64,000 nucleotides of DNA, taken from positions 1 through 64,000 of the forward strand of contig NZ_JAJFNK010000004.1 of the NCBI RefSeq assembly GCF_021739485.1, written 5' to 3'. The position numbers and the translations under genes are program-made. The notes beneath the pieces are model-generated. The model searched no databases. It saw nothing but the letters and a program-made list of their open reading frames with translations, and was not told where the DNA came from. The DNA comes from Alicyclobacillus tolerans. GTDB taxonomy: Bacteria > Bacillota > Bacilli > Alicyclobacillales > Alicyclobacillaceae. Below are positions 1 through 9,152 of this stretch, one piece after another. Every line of letters starts with the position of its first letter. Positions within the stretch are counted from its first letter, which is position 1.

Positions 1-117
1 TGTTCCATTCCCCACCGTACTTGTTCCATTCCCCACCGTACTTGTTCCATTCCCCACCGTACTTGTTCCATTCCCCACCGTACTTGTTCCATTCCCCATC
101 CCGTACTTGTTCCATTC
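1..117. repeat. 21-bp tandem repeat at the window edge
   Basis: Four exact head-to-tail copies (1-21, 22-42, 43-63, 64-84) begin TGTTCCATTCCCC and end CGTACT. A fifth copy (85-107) carries a 2-bp insertion and a sixth is partial (from 108). There are no unique spacers, so it is not a CRISPR array. The array may extend left of the window. It lies just beyond the stop of the minus-strand acyl-CoA dehydrogenase gene. Confidence 0.95.
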
Positions 118-156
118 GCGCATTCTGTGCTTGAGCCCTTCGACGGACTCTTAGAT

Positions 157-1344
157 TTACGATTGGGTAAACTCTTGTTCCTTGACCCCGGCTTCAGCCA
201 GGAGCTTGTAAGTCACGTCGTCCATCGGCGGGTTGTGCAGCCCGGCGCGAACATCGCGGTACAGACGTTCCAACGCCAAATCCTTAGACAAACTGCGCGC
301 ACCGACGACGCGCATCGCCAGGTCCACCACGCGCACGGCCGCATTGGTCGCCAGTGTCTTCACGGCTGACAGCTGGGGCCTGAGTTCCAGTCTCTGCTTC
401 TCATCTGCCTGGTCGAAGCGACTGGCCAAGTCGTACATCAACGTCCGCGCAGACAACAGTTCGAGTTCCATGTGCCCGATTTTGTCTTGGATGTGATCGA
501 CTTTGGCAATGGGGTGCGGCAAGCTGTTTGGGCGGTAGTTCGCGGCGTAATTTAAAGCAATGTCCCGGGCATTGAGAGCGACCCCCAGGTAACACGCGGG
601 AATGTGCAGCATCCAACCTCCGCCGTCGCGGTTGCGCGCCGACCTTTGCCCGGGACGGACTGTCCCCACCAAGTGAGCTTGGGGAACGAACACGTCCTTC
701 AAGACGATGTCATGGCTGCCGGTGGCCCGCATGCCTAGGACATTCCACGTCTCTACGATTTCAATATCCTCTTTCGTAACTAAGAACTCGCCGATCTCGT
801 CCGAACCTTCAATCCCGGCCGTCACCAAGACCCAGTCGAGGGCGGGCGACAAGGTGCTGAACGTCTTGCGGCCCGTGATTTTATAGCCACCGTCTACAGG
901 TACCGCAGTCGTTTCAGGCCGGCCGCCGCGGCTCGGGCTTCCCGTGGCCGGCTCGCTGGCACAGCTGTTGATGAGCGCTCCACGCTCTACTACCGACTTG
1001 CACACCTGTTCGTAAACTTCCTCAGGGAACGCACGGCTTGCGGTCAGATTCAACATCATCCCAACATGCCAGCCAATGGCCAAAGCCGTCGAACCGTCCC
1101 CGCGCGCAATCTCTTCTTGGTGGAGCAGCATTTCATAAAGCGAAATCCCAGCGCCTCCGTACTCCAAAGGCGTTGTCCAGGCCACGTATCCACACTCGCG
1201 AAGCAAAGAAATGTTCTCGTGCGGGAAGGTGCCCTCAGTGTCGTGCCTGGATGCGCTCTGGGCGAACTGCTTGGACAAATGGCGTATCACCTGGTGGCGT
1301 TCGCGCTGAGCCTCATTTTGAATAAACCAGCTCCGGCTGTCCAC
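157..1344 (-). CDS. Acyl-CoA dehydrogenase family protein (YdbM-like)
   Basis: FAD-dependent acyl-CoA dehydrogenase family protein of about 395 residues, the usual family length. Visible family features are the N-terminal helical part with EYGGAG, the central GMRATGSHD segment, and the C-terminal RDVRAG segment with PPMDD in the last 35 residues. The start is taken at a GTG at 1344 because GAGGGAGGG lies 6 nt upstream; an in-frame GTG at 1401 overlaps the preceding stop but has no good Shine-Dalgarno. The thioredoxin-like gene lies directly upstream on the same strand, an arrangement that recalls ydbP and ydbM in Bacillus subtilis. The substrate is unknown, and some relatives are flavin monooxygenases rather than dehydrogenases. 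Confidence 0.85.
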   Translation of the reverse strand: MDSRSWFIQNEAQRERHQVIRHLSKQFAQSASRHDTEGTFPHENISLLRECGYVAWTTPLEYGGAGISLYEMLLHQEEIARGDGSTALAIGWHVGMMLNLTASRAFPEEVYEQVCKSVVERGALINSCASEPATGSPSRGGRPETTAVPVDGGYKITGRKTFSTLSPALDWVLVTAGIEGSDEIGEFLVTKEDIEIVETWNVLGMRATGSHDIVLKDVFVPQAHLVGTVRPGQRSARNRDGGGWMLHIPACYLGVALNARDIALNYAANYRPNSLPHPIAKVDHIQDKIGHMELELLSARTLMYDLASRFDQADEKQRLELRPQLSAVKTLATNAAVRVVDLAMRVVGARSLSKDLALERLYRDVRAGLHNPPMDDVTYKLLAEAGVKEQEFTQS

Positions 1345-1397
1345 GACAATCCCTCCCTCGTTGTGGGCTGCAGATGCAGCTTCGTTGGTTTGACGGG

Positions 1398-1739
1398 TCA
1401 CTTCTCGCTGGTCTGCGCAACCAGGGTCTGATTTAAAAACTCAGTAACCTCCTGCCGGCTCTTGCGTTTGGCGTTGACAAAACGGTTCACTTCTTCACCC
1501 GCCTGGTACGCTATGAAGCTCGGGATGCCGAGGACGTCCAGCTTCTCGCACAACTCGGACTGCTCATCGCGATCGACATGATAAAAGGCGAATTTATCCT
1601 GATATTCCTCGACGACTTGGTCAATGAACGTGTCCAGAAAGCGGCAGTCGGGGCACCAATCGGCGGAAAACACAAGCACCACCGGGGTTTCCCGCGAAAT
1701 GACAGCCTCGTATTGGGACAAGCTCTCGATTTTCTCCAT
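1398..1739 (-). CDS. Thioredoxin-like protein (YdbP-like)
   Basis: Small cytoplasmic thioredoxin-fold protein of 113 residues. The redox motif WCPDC gives Cys29 and Cys32, and the cis-proline region GIPSF follows about 40 residues later. There is no signal peptide. The start at 1739 is preceded by GGAGAG at 7 nt; an upstream ATG at 1754 is possible but less well served. It sits between the MFS transporter gene and the acyl-CoA dehydrogenase gene in one apparent operon. It resembles the YdbP thioredoxin-like family. Its partner protein cannot be told from sequence. Confidence 0.88.
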   Translation of the reverse strand: MEKIESLSQYEAVISRETPVVLVFSADWCPDCRFLDTFIDQVVEEYQDKFAFYHVDRDEQSELCEKLDVLGIPSFIAYQAGEEVNRFVNAKRKSRQEVTEFLNQTLVAQTSEK

Positions 1740-1755
1740 GGTCCATCTCTCCATT

Positions 1756-3159
1756 CTATTTCAAGCTCTGTAAGGCTAAAGAGTTGCGATCGCGCTTCTC
1801 GACAATCATGACAGCCCCAAATAGGCCGACTAAACTAAACAAAGCCGGTACCCAAAAGGCCATGCCATAGGCATGCGCAGTAGGCACGAAACCTCGGGCA
1901 GCCGCAGGGTCGAACCAATCCACGACAGTGCCAAACAGCACCGGTAACAGCACGGCGCTGAGAAACCCGCCTGTGTTTGCAAAACCAGATGTCACCCCTG
2001 AGCGTTCCTTAGGCGTGGCATCCCGAATGGCAGCAAAGGTTAACAAACTTCCCCCTGAACCAAAGCCTAACACAAACATCAATAGAAACGCTAATGCAAA
2101 AGGCGGACTTCCTTGCCAAAAAACGATAGCTAACCAAGCGAGTGTTGTGAAGGCTTGAAGGACGATGTAAGGCAGCCTGCGGCGGTGCAGACGCTCAGAG
2201 ATGGCCGCCGTGACAGGCCCTCCGATGAGCGCGCCAACCCCGGACGTCAGGGTGAAGTAAGTCGCCCCGGAACGGCTGACGTGATACGTAGCCATGAAGT
2301 ACGGAATCGCCCACAAACTCAGGAAACCAATGTACGTTCCTACGATTCCGAAGTGGCAGCCAAATGTGGCCCAGGCGAGGCGATCGCGAACCACCGTGGA
2401 CAACGTCTTCCACACCGGTACCCGTTGGATTTTGACCTTCGGTTCGAGCAAGGTATCGGGCACTTCGCGCTTGGACGCTCCGGGACTAGAAATTCCATCG
2501 GTAGAGGACGATACATCTCGACGGCCGATCCGCCCGTTTCTCGCCGCCCATCGTCCGTTTCCAGCCTTGCCCCGCTTTGGCATCTGCAGGACGATGAGGT
2601 TCAATACGGCGACGACAATCAAGGCGGAGCCAAGTACGGTGAAAGGTGCCCGCCACCCCGCCGAGGCAATCCATACTGCGAATGGAATGGTTGTCAAGAT
2701 GCCCCCTAAGTTCCCCGCCGTACCGACCAATCCCAGCATGATGGTAAACTCGGACGGGGCAAACCACTTCGCAAGGATTAAGACGATGTTGACCCAGATC
2801 AGGGCGTCGCCCAGGCCTACTACGGCTCGTCCGAAAAGCAACGCAGAGAAGGTTTGGGCGTGGCTAAAAATCAGAGTGCCCACCCCATCCAACACGACCC
2901 CGGCTGCAAACAGACGCTCAGGTCCAAACTTATCTCCCGTTAACCCGGCCGGAATCTGCAGCAGCATGTACAAAAAATACTGGACGCTGGCCATGGTTCC
3001 CAGCATCGTGGCCGACACGCGAAACTGCCTTTGTAGTTCGTTGGAAATCACCCCCGGACCCGTCCGCTGGGAAAATACCAGGAGGTACGCCACTGCGACC
3101 AAAACAAACACCGCTGTCTTGTGCCAACGGTGGAAGTTCACAATCCTTTTCATTGCCAT
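1756..3159 (-). CDS. MFS transporter
   Basis: Integral membrane protein of 467 residues with about twelve hydrophobic segments in two halves. The half-linking region (about residues 195-255) is an unusually long, basic and serine-rich cytoplasmic loop. The N-terminal half has the GDKFGPERL segment that corresponds to the MFS motif between TM2 and TM3. The overall pattern suggests an organic-anion or sugar-phosphate-type MFS carrier, but the substrate is not identifiable. It is the first gene of the run leading to the thioredoxin-like and acyl-CoA dehydrogenase genes, with only about 16 nt to the next start. Confidence 0.85.
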   Translation of the reverse strand: MAMKRIVNFHRWHKTAVFVLVAVAYLLVFSQRTGPGVISNELQRQFRVSATMLGTMASVQYFLYMLLQIPAGLTGDKFGPERLFAAGVVLDGVGTLIFSHAQTFSALLFGRAVVGLGDALIWVNIVLILAKWFAPSEFTIMLGLVGTAGNLGGILTTIPFAVWIASAGWRAPFTVLGSALIVVAVLNLIVLQMPKRGKAGNGRWAARNGRIGRRDVSSSTDGISSPGASKREVPDTLLEPKVKIQRVPVWKTLSTVVRDRLAWATFGCHFGIVGTYIGFLSLWAIPYFMATYHVSRSGATYFTLTSGVGALIGGPVTAAISERLHRRRLPYIVLQAFTTLAWLAIVFWQGSPPFALAFLLMFVLGFGSGGSLLTFAAIRDATPKERSGVTSGFANTGGFLSAVLLPVLFGTVVDWFDPAAARGFVPTAHAYGMAFWVPALFSLVGLFGAVMIVEKRDRNSLALQSLK

Positions 3160-3231
3160 TTCTGCCTGCCTTCTAGAATGAAATCAGCCCCATCAACAGC
3201 TACAAGACCGCTCACGCACTGCATACAATCC

Positions 3232-3927
3232 TCATTCAAGTAAGGATTTCCGCCTTTGGATGGGTTTGTCTGCCTGAATAAAGTACTCGGTTGAGGGCAG
3301 GCGCTGCATACTGACGGCGTCTGATTTCCACAACCACGCGTTGAGTTGTGACTGGGTTTTGTGAGCCCGGTAAGCGCGGAGTTTTTCCGCAAGATGAGCG
3401 GAGACGTCGACTTCCACAAACTGTTCAGGGCTCAGTCCGTACGTCTGTGGATCGCGAGCCATGCCTGGCCACGCGACGAAAAACAACCTCACGTCGCGCC
3501 CGCTCTTCTCCCGGTACCGCAGGGTTGCCGCGGCGGCAGCGCCGCCGATGGTACAGTGGTCGGGATGCCCTCCCAACTTCTCGTGAAACGTAACGACGAC
3601 CTGCGGTTGTTCAAGCTCGATGAGGCGCAACACGGAGTCCGTCAAAGTGTCGAACGACTGAATCTCGAGTGTCTTATCGCGCAGGTTCAACCACTCCAAC
3701 TGTGCCACGTGCAGTTCCCAGCACGCACGGGAAAGTTCGTCTTCGCGCAGCTTGGCAATGGTCTCCCGGGTGGCGATGGGCGGAACTCCCATTCTGCGCC
3801 CCATTTCTCCCTTTGTCGCGCAGACCAGCACCACCCGGTGCCCCTGTGCGGCATACTTTGCCAGCGAACCGCCGCAGATGAACGTTTCATCGTCTGGGTG
3901 CGCCAATACGGCCATCAGCGTAGCCAT
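3232..3927 (-). CDS. bshB2: Bacillithiol biosynthesis deacetylase BshB2
   Basis: Zinc-dependent LmbE/PIG-L family deacetylase of 231 residues. In the family it removes the acetyl group from GlcNAc-malate to give GlcN-malate in bacillithiol synthesis, and may also cleave bacillithiol conjugates. The metal-binding motif AHPDDE is at residues 9-14 and a second histidine motif, GHPDH, is near residue 130. The start at 3927 follows AGGGAGG by 7 nt, which removes a 35-residue upstream in-frame extension. A yojF homologue lies just upstream on the same strand, as yojF-yojG do in Bacillus, which favours BshB2 over BshB1. Confidence 0.9.
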   Translation of the reverse strand: MATLMAVLAHPDDETFICGGSLAKYAAQGHRVVLVCATKGEMGRRMGVPPIATRETIAKLREDELSRACWELHVAQLEWLNLRDKTLEIQSFDTLTDSVLRLIELEQPQVVVTFHEKLGGHPDHCTIGGAAAAATLRYREKSGRDVRLFFVAWPGMARDPQTYGLSPEQFVEVDVSAHLAEKLRAYRAHKTQSQLNAWLWKSDAVSMQRLPSTEYFIQADKPIQRRKSLLE

Positions 3928-3988
3928 CGTACACCTCCCTTCGAACCCGCTTCCCGGGACAAAGGGCCCACTCCACGGAAGGGCCCTG

Positions 3989-4300
3989 TTACATGGAAAA
4001 CGGACAATCGCTGATTTCAAGAGTCCTGGCAAGCCGATCGCGATCGTCGAAGCCCGTGCAAACGACGAGGTGCTCCTCGATGACCATATGGGTCACATCG
4101 TCGATGTGAATCAGACCCGCCGGTTCCGCAAATTCCAGAAAGACCCGGTGTGGTCCGCCTCCTCTCACGTGAACCGCAGAAAGGACAGCGGTGCCGTTTC
4201 GCCAGTATGCCCCTGGATTGACTTCCAGATGAACATACACTGCACGGCCCAGCCAGTGTTCAAGCGCGATTTGCACCCTCTTCGGATCCAAGGCTTGCAA
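3989..4300 (-). CDS. yojF: YojF family protein (DUF1806)
   Basis: Small soluble protein of 103 residues of the DUF1806/YojF family, recognised from overall sequence and from its position immediately before bshB2. The molecular function is not established; the conserved pairing with bshB2 suggests a role in bacillithiol metabolism or its control. The start is a TTG at 4300 with a GGGG-rich Shine-Dalgarno region close upstream. The gap to bshB2 is about 60 nt, so the two are probably cotranscribed. Confidence 0.8.
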   Translation of the reverse strand: MQALDPKRVQIALEHWLGRAVYVHLEVNPGAYWRNGTAVLSAVHVRGGGPHRVFLEFAEPAGLIHIDDVTHMVIEEHLVVCTGFDDRDRLARTLEISDCPFSM

Positions 4301-4382
4301 TGGCCCCGTCCCCTTTCGCTGTATTCAACCCCGTTCGTTTTGCCTGCCTCAGAGACACCCGTTTGCCAAACTCTGAAACCCC

Positions 4383-5903
4383 TTAGAGAAGGTGGTACAG
4401 CGGCTTAAACTTCTCCCGGAAGTATCCAATCAGGTATTTCGAATCGATGTTTTCGCCTGTGACTTGCCGGACGATTTCTGCGGGCATCAGCGTCTTACCA
4501 TAGCGGTGAATGCTCTGGTTGAGCCAGTTTTTAATGACTCTCAAGTTGCCGCGCCGGACCTGCTCTTTGTAGTCCGGAATGTCCTTTTTAAGGGCGTTCA
4601 AAAACTGAGCTGCGTAGATGTTCCCGAGTGCGTACGTGGGGAAATAGCCAAAGTCCCCGCCGGCCCAGTGCACGTCTTGCAGCACGCCGTCCGCGTCGTT
4701 TTCCGGGGCCACGCCCAGGTACTCTTGCATCTTGGAGCGCCAGATTTCCGGAAGGTCCGATACGGACAGCGATCCGTCAATCAGGCCCTTTTCGATCTCG
4801 TACCGGATCATGATGTGCAGGTTATAGGTGACCTCATCGGCTTCAATCCGGATGAGCGACGGCTCCACGACGTTTACACCGCGGTAAAAGTCTTCGACCG
4901 AAACGTCCGCAAACTGCATTGGGAACAAGTCGAGCACTGTCTTATAATTGTACTCCCAAAACTCGCGCGAGCGGCCAATCATGTTTTCCCAGAACCGGGA
5001 TTGTGACTCGTGGATGCCCATCGAGGCGCCGTCCGCTAACGGCGTACCAATGAGATCGGGAGAGATTCCCTGTTCGTACAATGCGTGGCCGCCTTCGTGA
5101 ATAGTACTGAAGATGGCGGAACGCATTTCGTCGGGAAGGAATTTCGTGGTCACTCGCACGTCGTACCGGTTGATGGTCGTCTCGAACGGGTGTACCGTTT
5201 CATCCAAGCGTCCAGCCGAGAAGTCGTAACCCATGCGCTCCAGCAGCGCAAGGCTGAGTTGGCGTTGTTTGGCCACGTCAAACGCGCGCAAAAACGGTTT
5301 GACGTTCGGTTTCTGTCCGGAACGGACAATCGCCTCCACCAATTTCACCGTTTCTTCCCGCAGTCCGGAAAAAATTTTATCGACTTGCTGTACGGTCATG
5401 CCCGGCTCGTACTTGTCGAGCAACGTGTCGTATTTGTGCTCTTTGTAGCCCCAGTAATCCACAAATTCCTGGTTTATGGCGACAATTTTTTCTAAGTACG
5501 GTTTGAACAATTCGAAATTCGAGCTGTTCTTGGCATCCTCCCAAACCGATTCGGCCTGCGAGGTCAACACGACAAATTCTTGGTAGCGTTCAGCCGGAAT
5601 TTTGTGGTTCCGGTCGTATTGCTTCTTGACTTCCAGCACGGATTTTTGAGTGATGGGATCGAGCTGATTGTATGTCGAGGGCTCGGACAGTTGGTTTAAG
5701 TACTGTTCCAGCTCGCGAGACGTTTCCAGCTTAAACAGTTCCGCCGACAACGTTCCGATGGCTTCGGCACGCAACTCGACTCCACGCTTGGGAGCTCCCG
5801 TCCGAAGGTCCCAGTACATCAACGCTAAGGCTTCCTGGTAATGCAACATCTTTTGCACGTGAGCGCGAAAAAGCGCCGCTGCATCGTCAATGGGTGTGCT
5901 CAT
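4383..5903 (-). CDS. M32 family metallocarboxypeptidase (thermostable carboxypeptidase 1 type)
   Basis: Zinc carboxypeptidase of 506 residues, matching the roughly 500-residue M32 (carboxypeptidase Taq) family. It should release C-terminal amino acids from peptides in the cytoplasm. The zinc motif HEGGH is near residues 268-272, followed by ALYEQG, and the GIHESQSRFWEN segment typical of the family follows. There is no signal peptide. The start at 5903 has GAAAGGAA about 7 nt upstream, in preference to an ATG 20 codons earlier. A TATAAT box lies at 5969-5974, so the gene can be transcribed on its own. Confidence 0.93.
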   Translation of the reverse strand: MSTPIDDAAALFRAHVQKMLHYQEALALMYWDLRTGAPKRGVELRAEAIGTLSAELFKLETSRELEQYLNQLSEPSTYNQLDPITQKSVLEVKKQYDRNHKIPAERYQEFVVLTSQAESVWEDAKNSSNFELFKPYLEKIVAINQEFVDYWGYKEHKYDTLLDKYEPGMTVQQVDKIFSGLREETVKLVEAIVRSGQKPNVKPFLRAFDVAKQRQLSLALLERMGYDFSAGRLDETVHPFETTINRYDVRVTTKFLPDEMRSAIFSTIHEGGHALYEQGISPDLIGTPLADGASMGIHESQSRFWENMIGRSREFWEYNYKTVLDLFPMQFADVSVEDFYRGVNVVEPSLIRIEADEVTYNLHIMIRYEIEKGLIDGSLSVSDLPEIWRSKMQEYLGVAPENDADGVLQDVHWAGGDFGYFPTYALGNIYAAQFLNALKKDIPDYKEQVRRGNLRVIKNWLNQSIHRYGKTLMPAEIVRQVTGENIDSKYLIGYFREKFKPLYHLL

Positions 5904-5968
5904 CCGTTCATTCCTTTCTCGCATTGTGCAGTTTTCAAGGCGTGGCCCCTGGCGTGAAACCACTCTTT

Positions 5969-5999
5969 ATTATACCGAAGAAGCCCTTAAAATTTTCAA
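5969..5999 (-). promoter_or_regulatory. Candidate promoter of the M32 carboxypeptidase
   Basis: On the minus strand a perfect TATAAT (5969-5974) lies about 65 nt upstream of the start codon. The best -35 is TTGAAA at a long 19-nt spacing, so the -35 match is weaker than the -10. Confidence 0.5.
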
Positions 6000-6010
6000 T
6001 CCTTGACGGC

Positions 6011-6049
6011 GAGAAGGTGCACGGCTTTTTACAGCTCGTACACCTTCTC
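6011..6049. repeat. Inverted repeat between the glycosidase-like and M32 genes
   Basis: Perfect 9-bp arms, GAGAAGGTG (6011-6019) and CACCTTCTC (6041-6049), flank a 21-nt loop in the gap below the glycosidase-like gene. No U-tract follows on either strand. It is therefore at best a factor-dependent terminator or a processed 3' end. Confidence 0.5.
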
Positions 6050-6118
6050 TAAGAATTGACGCCTCTATGTGTTTGTCTTTCCGGTAGTGTCTGTCATATG
6101 GGGAGTGTTTGGGTTGGG

Positions 6119-7210
6119 TTATGGGTGGTAACTTTGCGCTTGAGCCTCTGTCGCAAAAACCAACCATGCATCAGGCAAGTGCCGCTGGTGGTTAGGGTCA
6201 ATGGTCGACGGGGAATTCACAACTTTTCCAGCGTGGACCAAGACGCTCGAAGAACCCCCATCCATGGCGCAAGCGTTGAACGCCCCGTACTGAAGCATGA
6301 TGTCCATGACCTGCTTTTGACTGGCTCCCATTCCGGAATCGTTGAAGCGGCCGTTGATGACGACAAAGATCACAGTCCCGTCCCGGGCTTGTCCAATCGC
6401 GGTTCGCGGGCCGTAACCCCAACCGCCGTCTCCGACCGTAATTGTGGGCTTGCCATTGACGACCAGTTCGGGGTGGAACTGCATGGCATCCCGCACGCCC
6501 ATATGGGTCAGTTGAGCCGGCGTATAGTTGCCCATTACCATCACCCCGTCGTTCGTGAAACCGACGGTTGCCCAACTGGAGTCGCTGCGCGACTGCGAAA
6601 TGACCTGTCCCCCAATAAACTCTAATCCAACCGGGATTCCACCCCAGCCCTCGCCTTTGGGGTCTTCAAAGCCGCTCGCATTTGTGCCTGCCAATGCACC
6701 AACCCGGGAAGCCATGGTTGTAATGTACTCGCCCATTCCATTGTGAACGTTCGCCGCAACCAAACGAACCAACTTCGGGTCGTGCACCAGCATCACATAC
6801 CCCTTGTAACCCGGTCCAGATACGTCCTGGATAACTACAGGAGGTTTCGGAACCACGTGAACAGGAGGTGGACTCACGCTAACCGTTTTGGAGACCCCTG
6901 TTCCCACCACGGGTGCGTGCAGTTGGGCCCAAAGTTCGGAATACTCCTTGCCGGTGGTAATATAGCGGGCCAGGTAGTAATGTCGGGTAGTGATGATAGT
7001 TTCGGCCAACACCATTCGGAGATGGTTTCCCCAGGGTGTCGCGATTCCAGCCAAAACCGACAGTCCACTGAGAACAAAGCCGGTTGTAACCGTCCCCAGC
7101 AACAGTTTGCGGGTAAACCTGCGCCTCTGTTGCTTGCGCCGTTCCCGACGCGCTTTGCGAGCAGACCTTCGGACAGGAGCCGTTTCGCCGTTCACAGATA
7201 CTGGATCCAC
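6119..7210 (-). CDS. Membrane-anchored phosphodiester glycosidase (NAGPA) domain protein
   Basis: Protein of 363 residues with a very basic N terminus (many Arg/Lys in residues 12-35), one membrane segment at about 36-58, and an extracytoplasmic NAGPA-like domain from about 150 to the end. The C-terminal part has the family-typical run RTAIGQ, then VVINGRF and CAMDGGSSS. Domain relatives act on sugar phosphodiesters or are called exopolysaccharide biosynthesis proteins; the actual substrate here is unknown. A GTG start at 7210 is supported by AGGAGAGG a few nt upstream. The sulfurtransferase gene ends only 23 nt before this start, so the two genes probably form an operon. Confidence 0.8.
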   Translation of the reverse strand: MDPVSVNGETAPVRRSARKARRERRKQQRRRFTRKLLLGTVTTGFVLSGLSVLAGIATPWGNHLRMVLAETIITTRHYYLARYITTGKEYSELWAQLHAPVVGTGVSKTVSVSPPPVHVVPKPPVVIQDVSGPGYKGYVMLVHDPKLVRLVAANVHNGMGEYITTMASRVGALAGTNASGFEDPKGEGWGGIPVGLEFIGGQVISQSRSDSSWATVGFTNDGVMVMGNYTPAQLTHMGVRDAMQFHPELVVNGKPTITVGDGGWGYGPRTAIGQARDGTVIFVVINGRFNDSGMGASQKQVMDIMLQYGAFNACAMDGGSSSVLVHAGKVVNSPSTIDPNHQRHLPDAWLVFATEAQAQSYHP

Positions 7211-7233
7211 TTCACCTCTCCTTTCGCTTCAAC

Positions 7234-8067
7234 TTACTCGTCACCCGTGTTCACCGCGTGGTTCGGGTAAGAACTCCAATCGCTGAAACTTCCCGGATAA
7301 ATTTTATAGTGCGTGATGCCTGCAAGCTCCATCGCAAACGCGTTGACGCACGCAGTGACTCCAGAACCGCAGTACAAAACCACATCGCCGTTCAGCGGAA
7401 ACTTCTCGAATCGGGCCGCTTGAAGAGGTCCGGTTTTCCACGTGCCGTCGGCATTCAATCCGTCCTGCCAAGGAGCGTTTTTCGCCCCTGGAATGTGCCC
7501 GGCCTTGGCGTCCAGCGGCTCCGTTTCACCTCGATAGCGCGGAGCCACCCGGGCGTCAATCAGGACTGCTTCTCGTTTGCCTGCGACAATTTGCTCGACA
7601 TCCTGCATGCTGACCACTGCGTCCTCGCGGACCTTTACTGCAAAGGACTTCGGTTTAGGGGCCGGGGCCTCTGCGCTCAAAGGCAGCCCTTCGCGCTGCC
7701 AAGCGCCGAGACCGCCATTGAGCACCCAGACCGGGTCATGTCCCACATAGCGCAGCAACCACCAGGCCCGGGGCGCCATCCCCTCACCGCCGTCGTACAC
7801 GACGACGGCGGTGTCGCTGCCGACCCCAGCAGCTGCGAGTTTTTGAGAAAACACGTTGACGTCCGGTAACGGGTGACGGCCGCCGTGTTCAGACTTAGGC
7901 CCGGATAAATCCGATTCGAGGTGCAAGTAATGGGCCCCTGGGATATGCCCTGTGCGGTAGGCTTGTAATCCCTTGTCCGGATTCATCAAGTCAAAACGGC
8001 AATCAAAAATGACAAGGTCTTCTCCGCCCTTGAGCCGGCGATTCAGTTCGAGTGCGTCTATCAGCAT
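7234..8067 (-). CDS. Sulfurtransferase, two rhodanese domains (SseA-like)
   Basis: Cytoplasmic sulfurtransferase of 277 residues with two tandem rhodanese domains, the usual size for thiosulfate or 3-mercaptopyruvate sulfurtransferases. The N-terminal domain is structural. The C-terminal domain carries the active-site loop CGSGVTAC near residues 232-239, whose pattern favours 3-mercaptopyruvate as donor. The interdomain segment DARVAPRYRGETEP is typical of the family. The ATG at 8067 follows an AGGGGG Shine-Dalgarno. Confidence 0.9.
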   Translation of the reverse strand: MLIDALELNRRLKGGEDLVIFDCRFDLMNPDKGLQAYRTGHIPGAHYLHLESDLSGPKSEHGGRHPLPDVNVFSQKLAAAGVGSDTAVVVYDGGEGMAPRAWWLLRYVGHDPVWVLNGGLGAWQREGLPLSAEAPAPKPKSFAVKVREDAVVSMQDVEQIVAGKREAVLIDARVAPRYRGETEPLDAKAGHIPGAKNAPWQDGLNADGTWKTGPLQAARFEKFPLNGDVVLYCGSGVTACVNAFAMELAGITHYKIYPGSFSDWSSYPNHAVNTGDE

Positions 8068-8194
8068 AGGACGAAACCCCCTTCGCGTTGGTTACAAGCC
8101 TTTTGTCACGGTTTTTTACACGGGCTTTTGCCTTTTGCTGCAAGCACTTCGTTACAAGTGCGTTTGAGCTGACCCAGAGAACCTGCCGGTGGCT

Positions 8195-8977
8195 TCAGCG
8201 CCGTACGACCCGGCCCGGTCCAGCCTGATCCAGCGGCTTTACAATCATTGCGTCGATGTTGACGTGCGGTTTGCGCGTTACTGCAAATGCGATACAATCT
8301 GCGATGTCTTCCGGCCCCAGCGGCGTCATGCCCGCGTATACCGCGCTAGCCTTGTCTGCATCCCCATGGTAACGCACGACGCTGAATTCGGTTTCCACCA
8401 TTCCTGGGTCAATTTCCGTGATTTTAATCGGTTGACCGAGCAATTCCTCACGCAAGGATTCCGTAACCGCCCGCACGGCGAACTTGGTTCCACAATACCC
8501 CGCCCCTCCTGCATAGGCTTGCCGCCCCGCAGTCGAACCAATGTTGACGATGTGCCCGCCGCCGCTTTCCAGCATTTTCGGAATCATCAACCGAGTCATT
8601 CGGAGCAGCCCCAGGACGTTGGTATCGAGCATCGTCTCCCAGTCGTCCTCATCCGCTTCGCTCGCTGAACCGACGCGGGCCGTTCCGAGTGCCAGCCCAG
8701 CGTTGTTGACCAGTACATGGACCGCACCGAGATCGGAGACAATGCGATCGACGAAACGCACACACGAACTGCGCGATGTCACATCGAGTTCTAAAGCCAA
8801 AGGCGCCGAAGCGCCGGCCTCTTCAATTCGAGCCACCGTCGCTTGCAGCTTGTCCAACCGGCGTGCACCTAAGACAATTTGAAAGCCGGCCTTCGCCAGC
8901 TCGATGGCAGTGGCAGCGCCGATTCCCGAACTGGCGCCTGTGACGACGGCCACTTTTCCCTGAACCTGTATGCTCAT
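8195..8977 (-). CDS. SDR family NAD(P)-dependent oxidoreductase
   Basis: Classical short-chain dehydrogenase of 260 residues. The cofactor motif TGASSGIG is at residues 13-20, NNAG follows near residue 90, and the active-site YCGTK lies past the catalytic serine region. The sequence resembles YdfG-type 3-hydroxy acid or serine dehydrogenases, but the substrate is not fixed by sequence. The start at 8977 follows GAGGAGG at about 8 nt and drops a 17-residue upstream extension. It is divergent from the HAD gene at 9153. Confidence 0.88.
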   Translation of the reverse strand: MSIQVQGKVAVVTGASSGIGAATAIELAKAGFQIVLGARRLDKLQATVARIEEAGASAPLALELDVTSRSSCVRFVDRIVSDLGAVHVLVNNAGLALGTARVGSASEADEDDWETMLDTNVLGLLRMTRLMIPKMLESGGGHIVNIGSTAGRQAYAGGAGYCGTKFAVRAVTESLREELLGQPIKITEIDPGMVETEFSVVRYHGDADKASAVYAGMTPLGPEDIADCIAFAVTRKPHVNIDAMIVKPLDQAGPGRVVRR

Positions 8978-9152
8978 ATTCAATTCCTCCTCGCTGTGTA
9001 TGCAGTTTACAACGCGCACACTTGCCATGGCGGCTTCAAGCGGGTACGCTGTAGGCTTGGTGAATTCAAACTAGATCAAATGTACCGTATTCGGCAAACA
9101 AATTGAATGAAGAATTTGTCGAACGAACACTTTAACGATAGGACGGTTTCCT

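Noticed and set aside
1..117. Possible CRISPR array at the window start
   Set aside because: The 21-bp units are directly adjacent with no unique spacers, and no cas genes are present.
2294..3181. 295-residue plus-strand frame opposite the first MFS gene
   Set aside because: The minus-strand MFS gene is convincing and the antisense product has no recognisable features.
6011..6049. Intrinsic terminator of the phosphodiester-glycosidase-like gene
   Set aside because: The stem is good but no run of T follows on either strand, so it is listed only as an inverted repeat.
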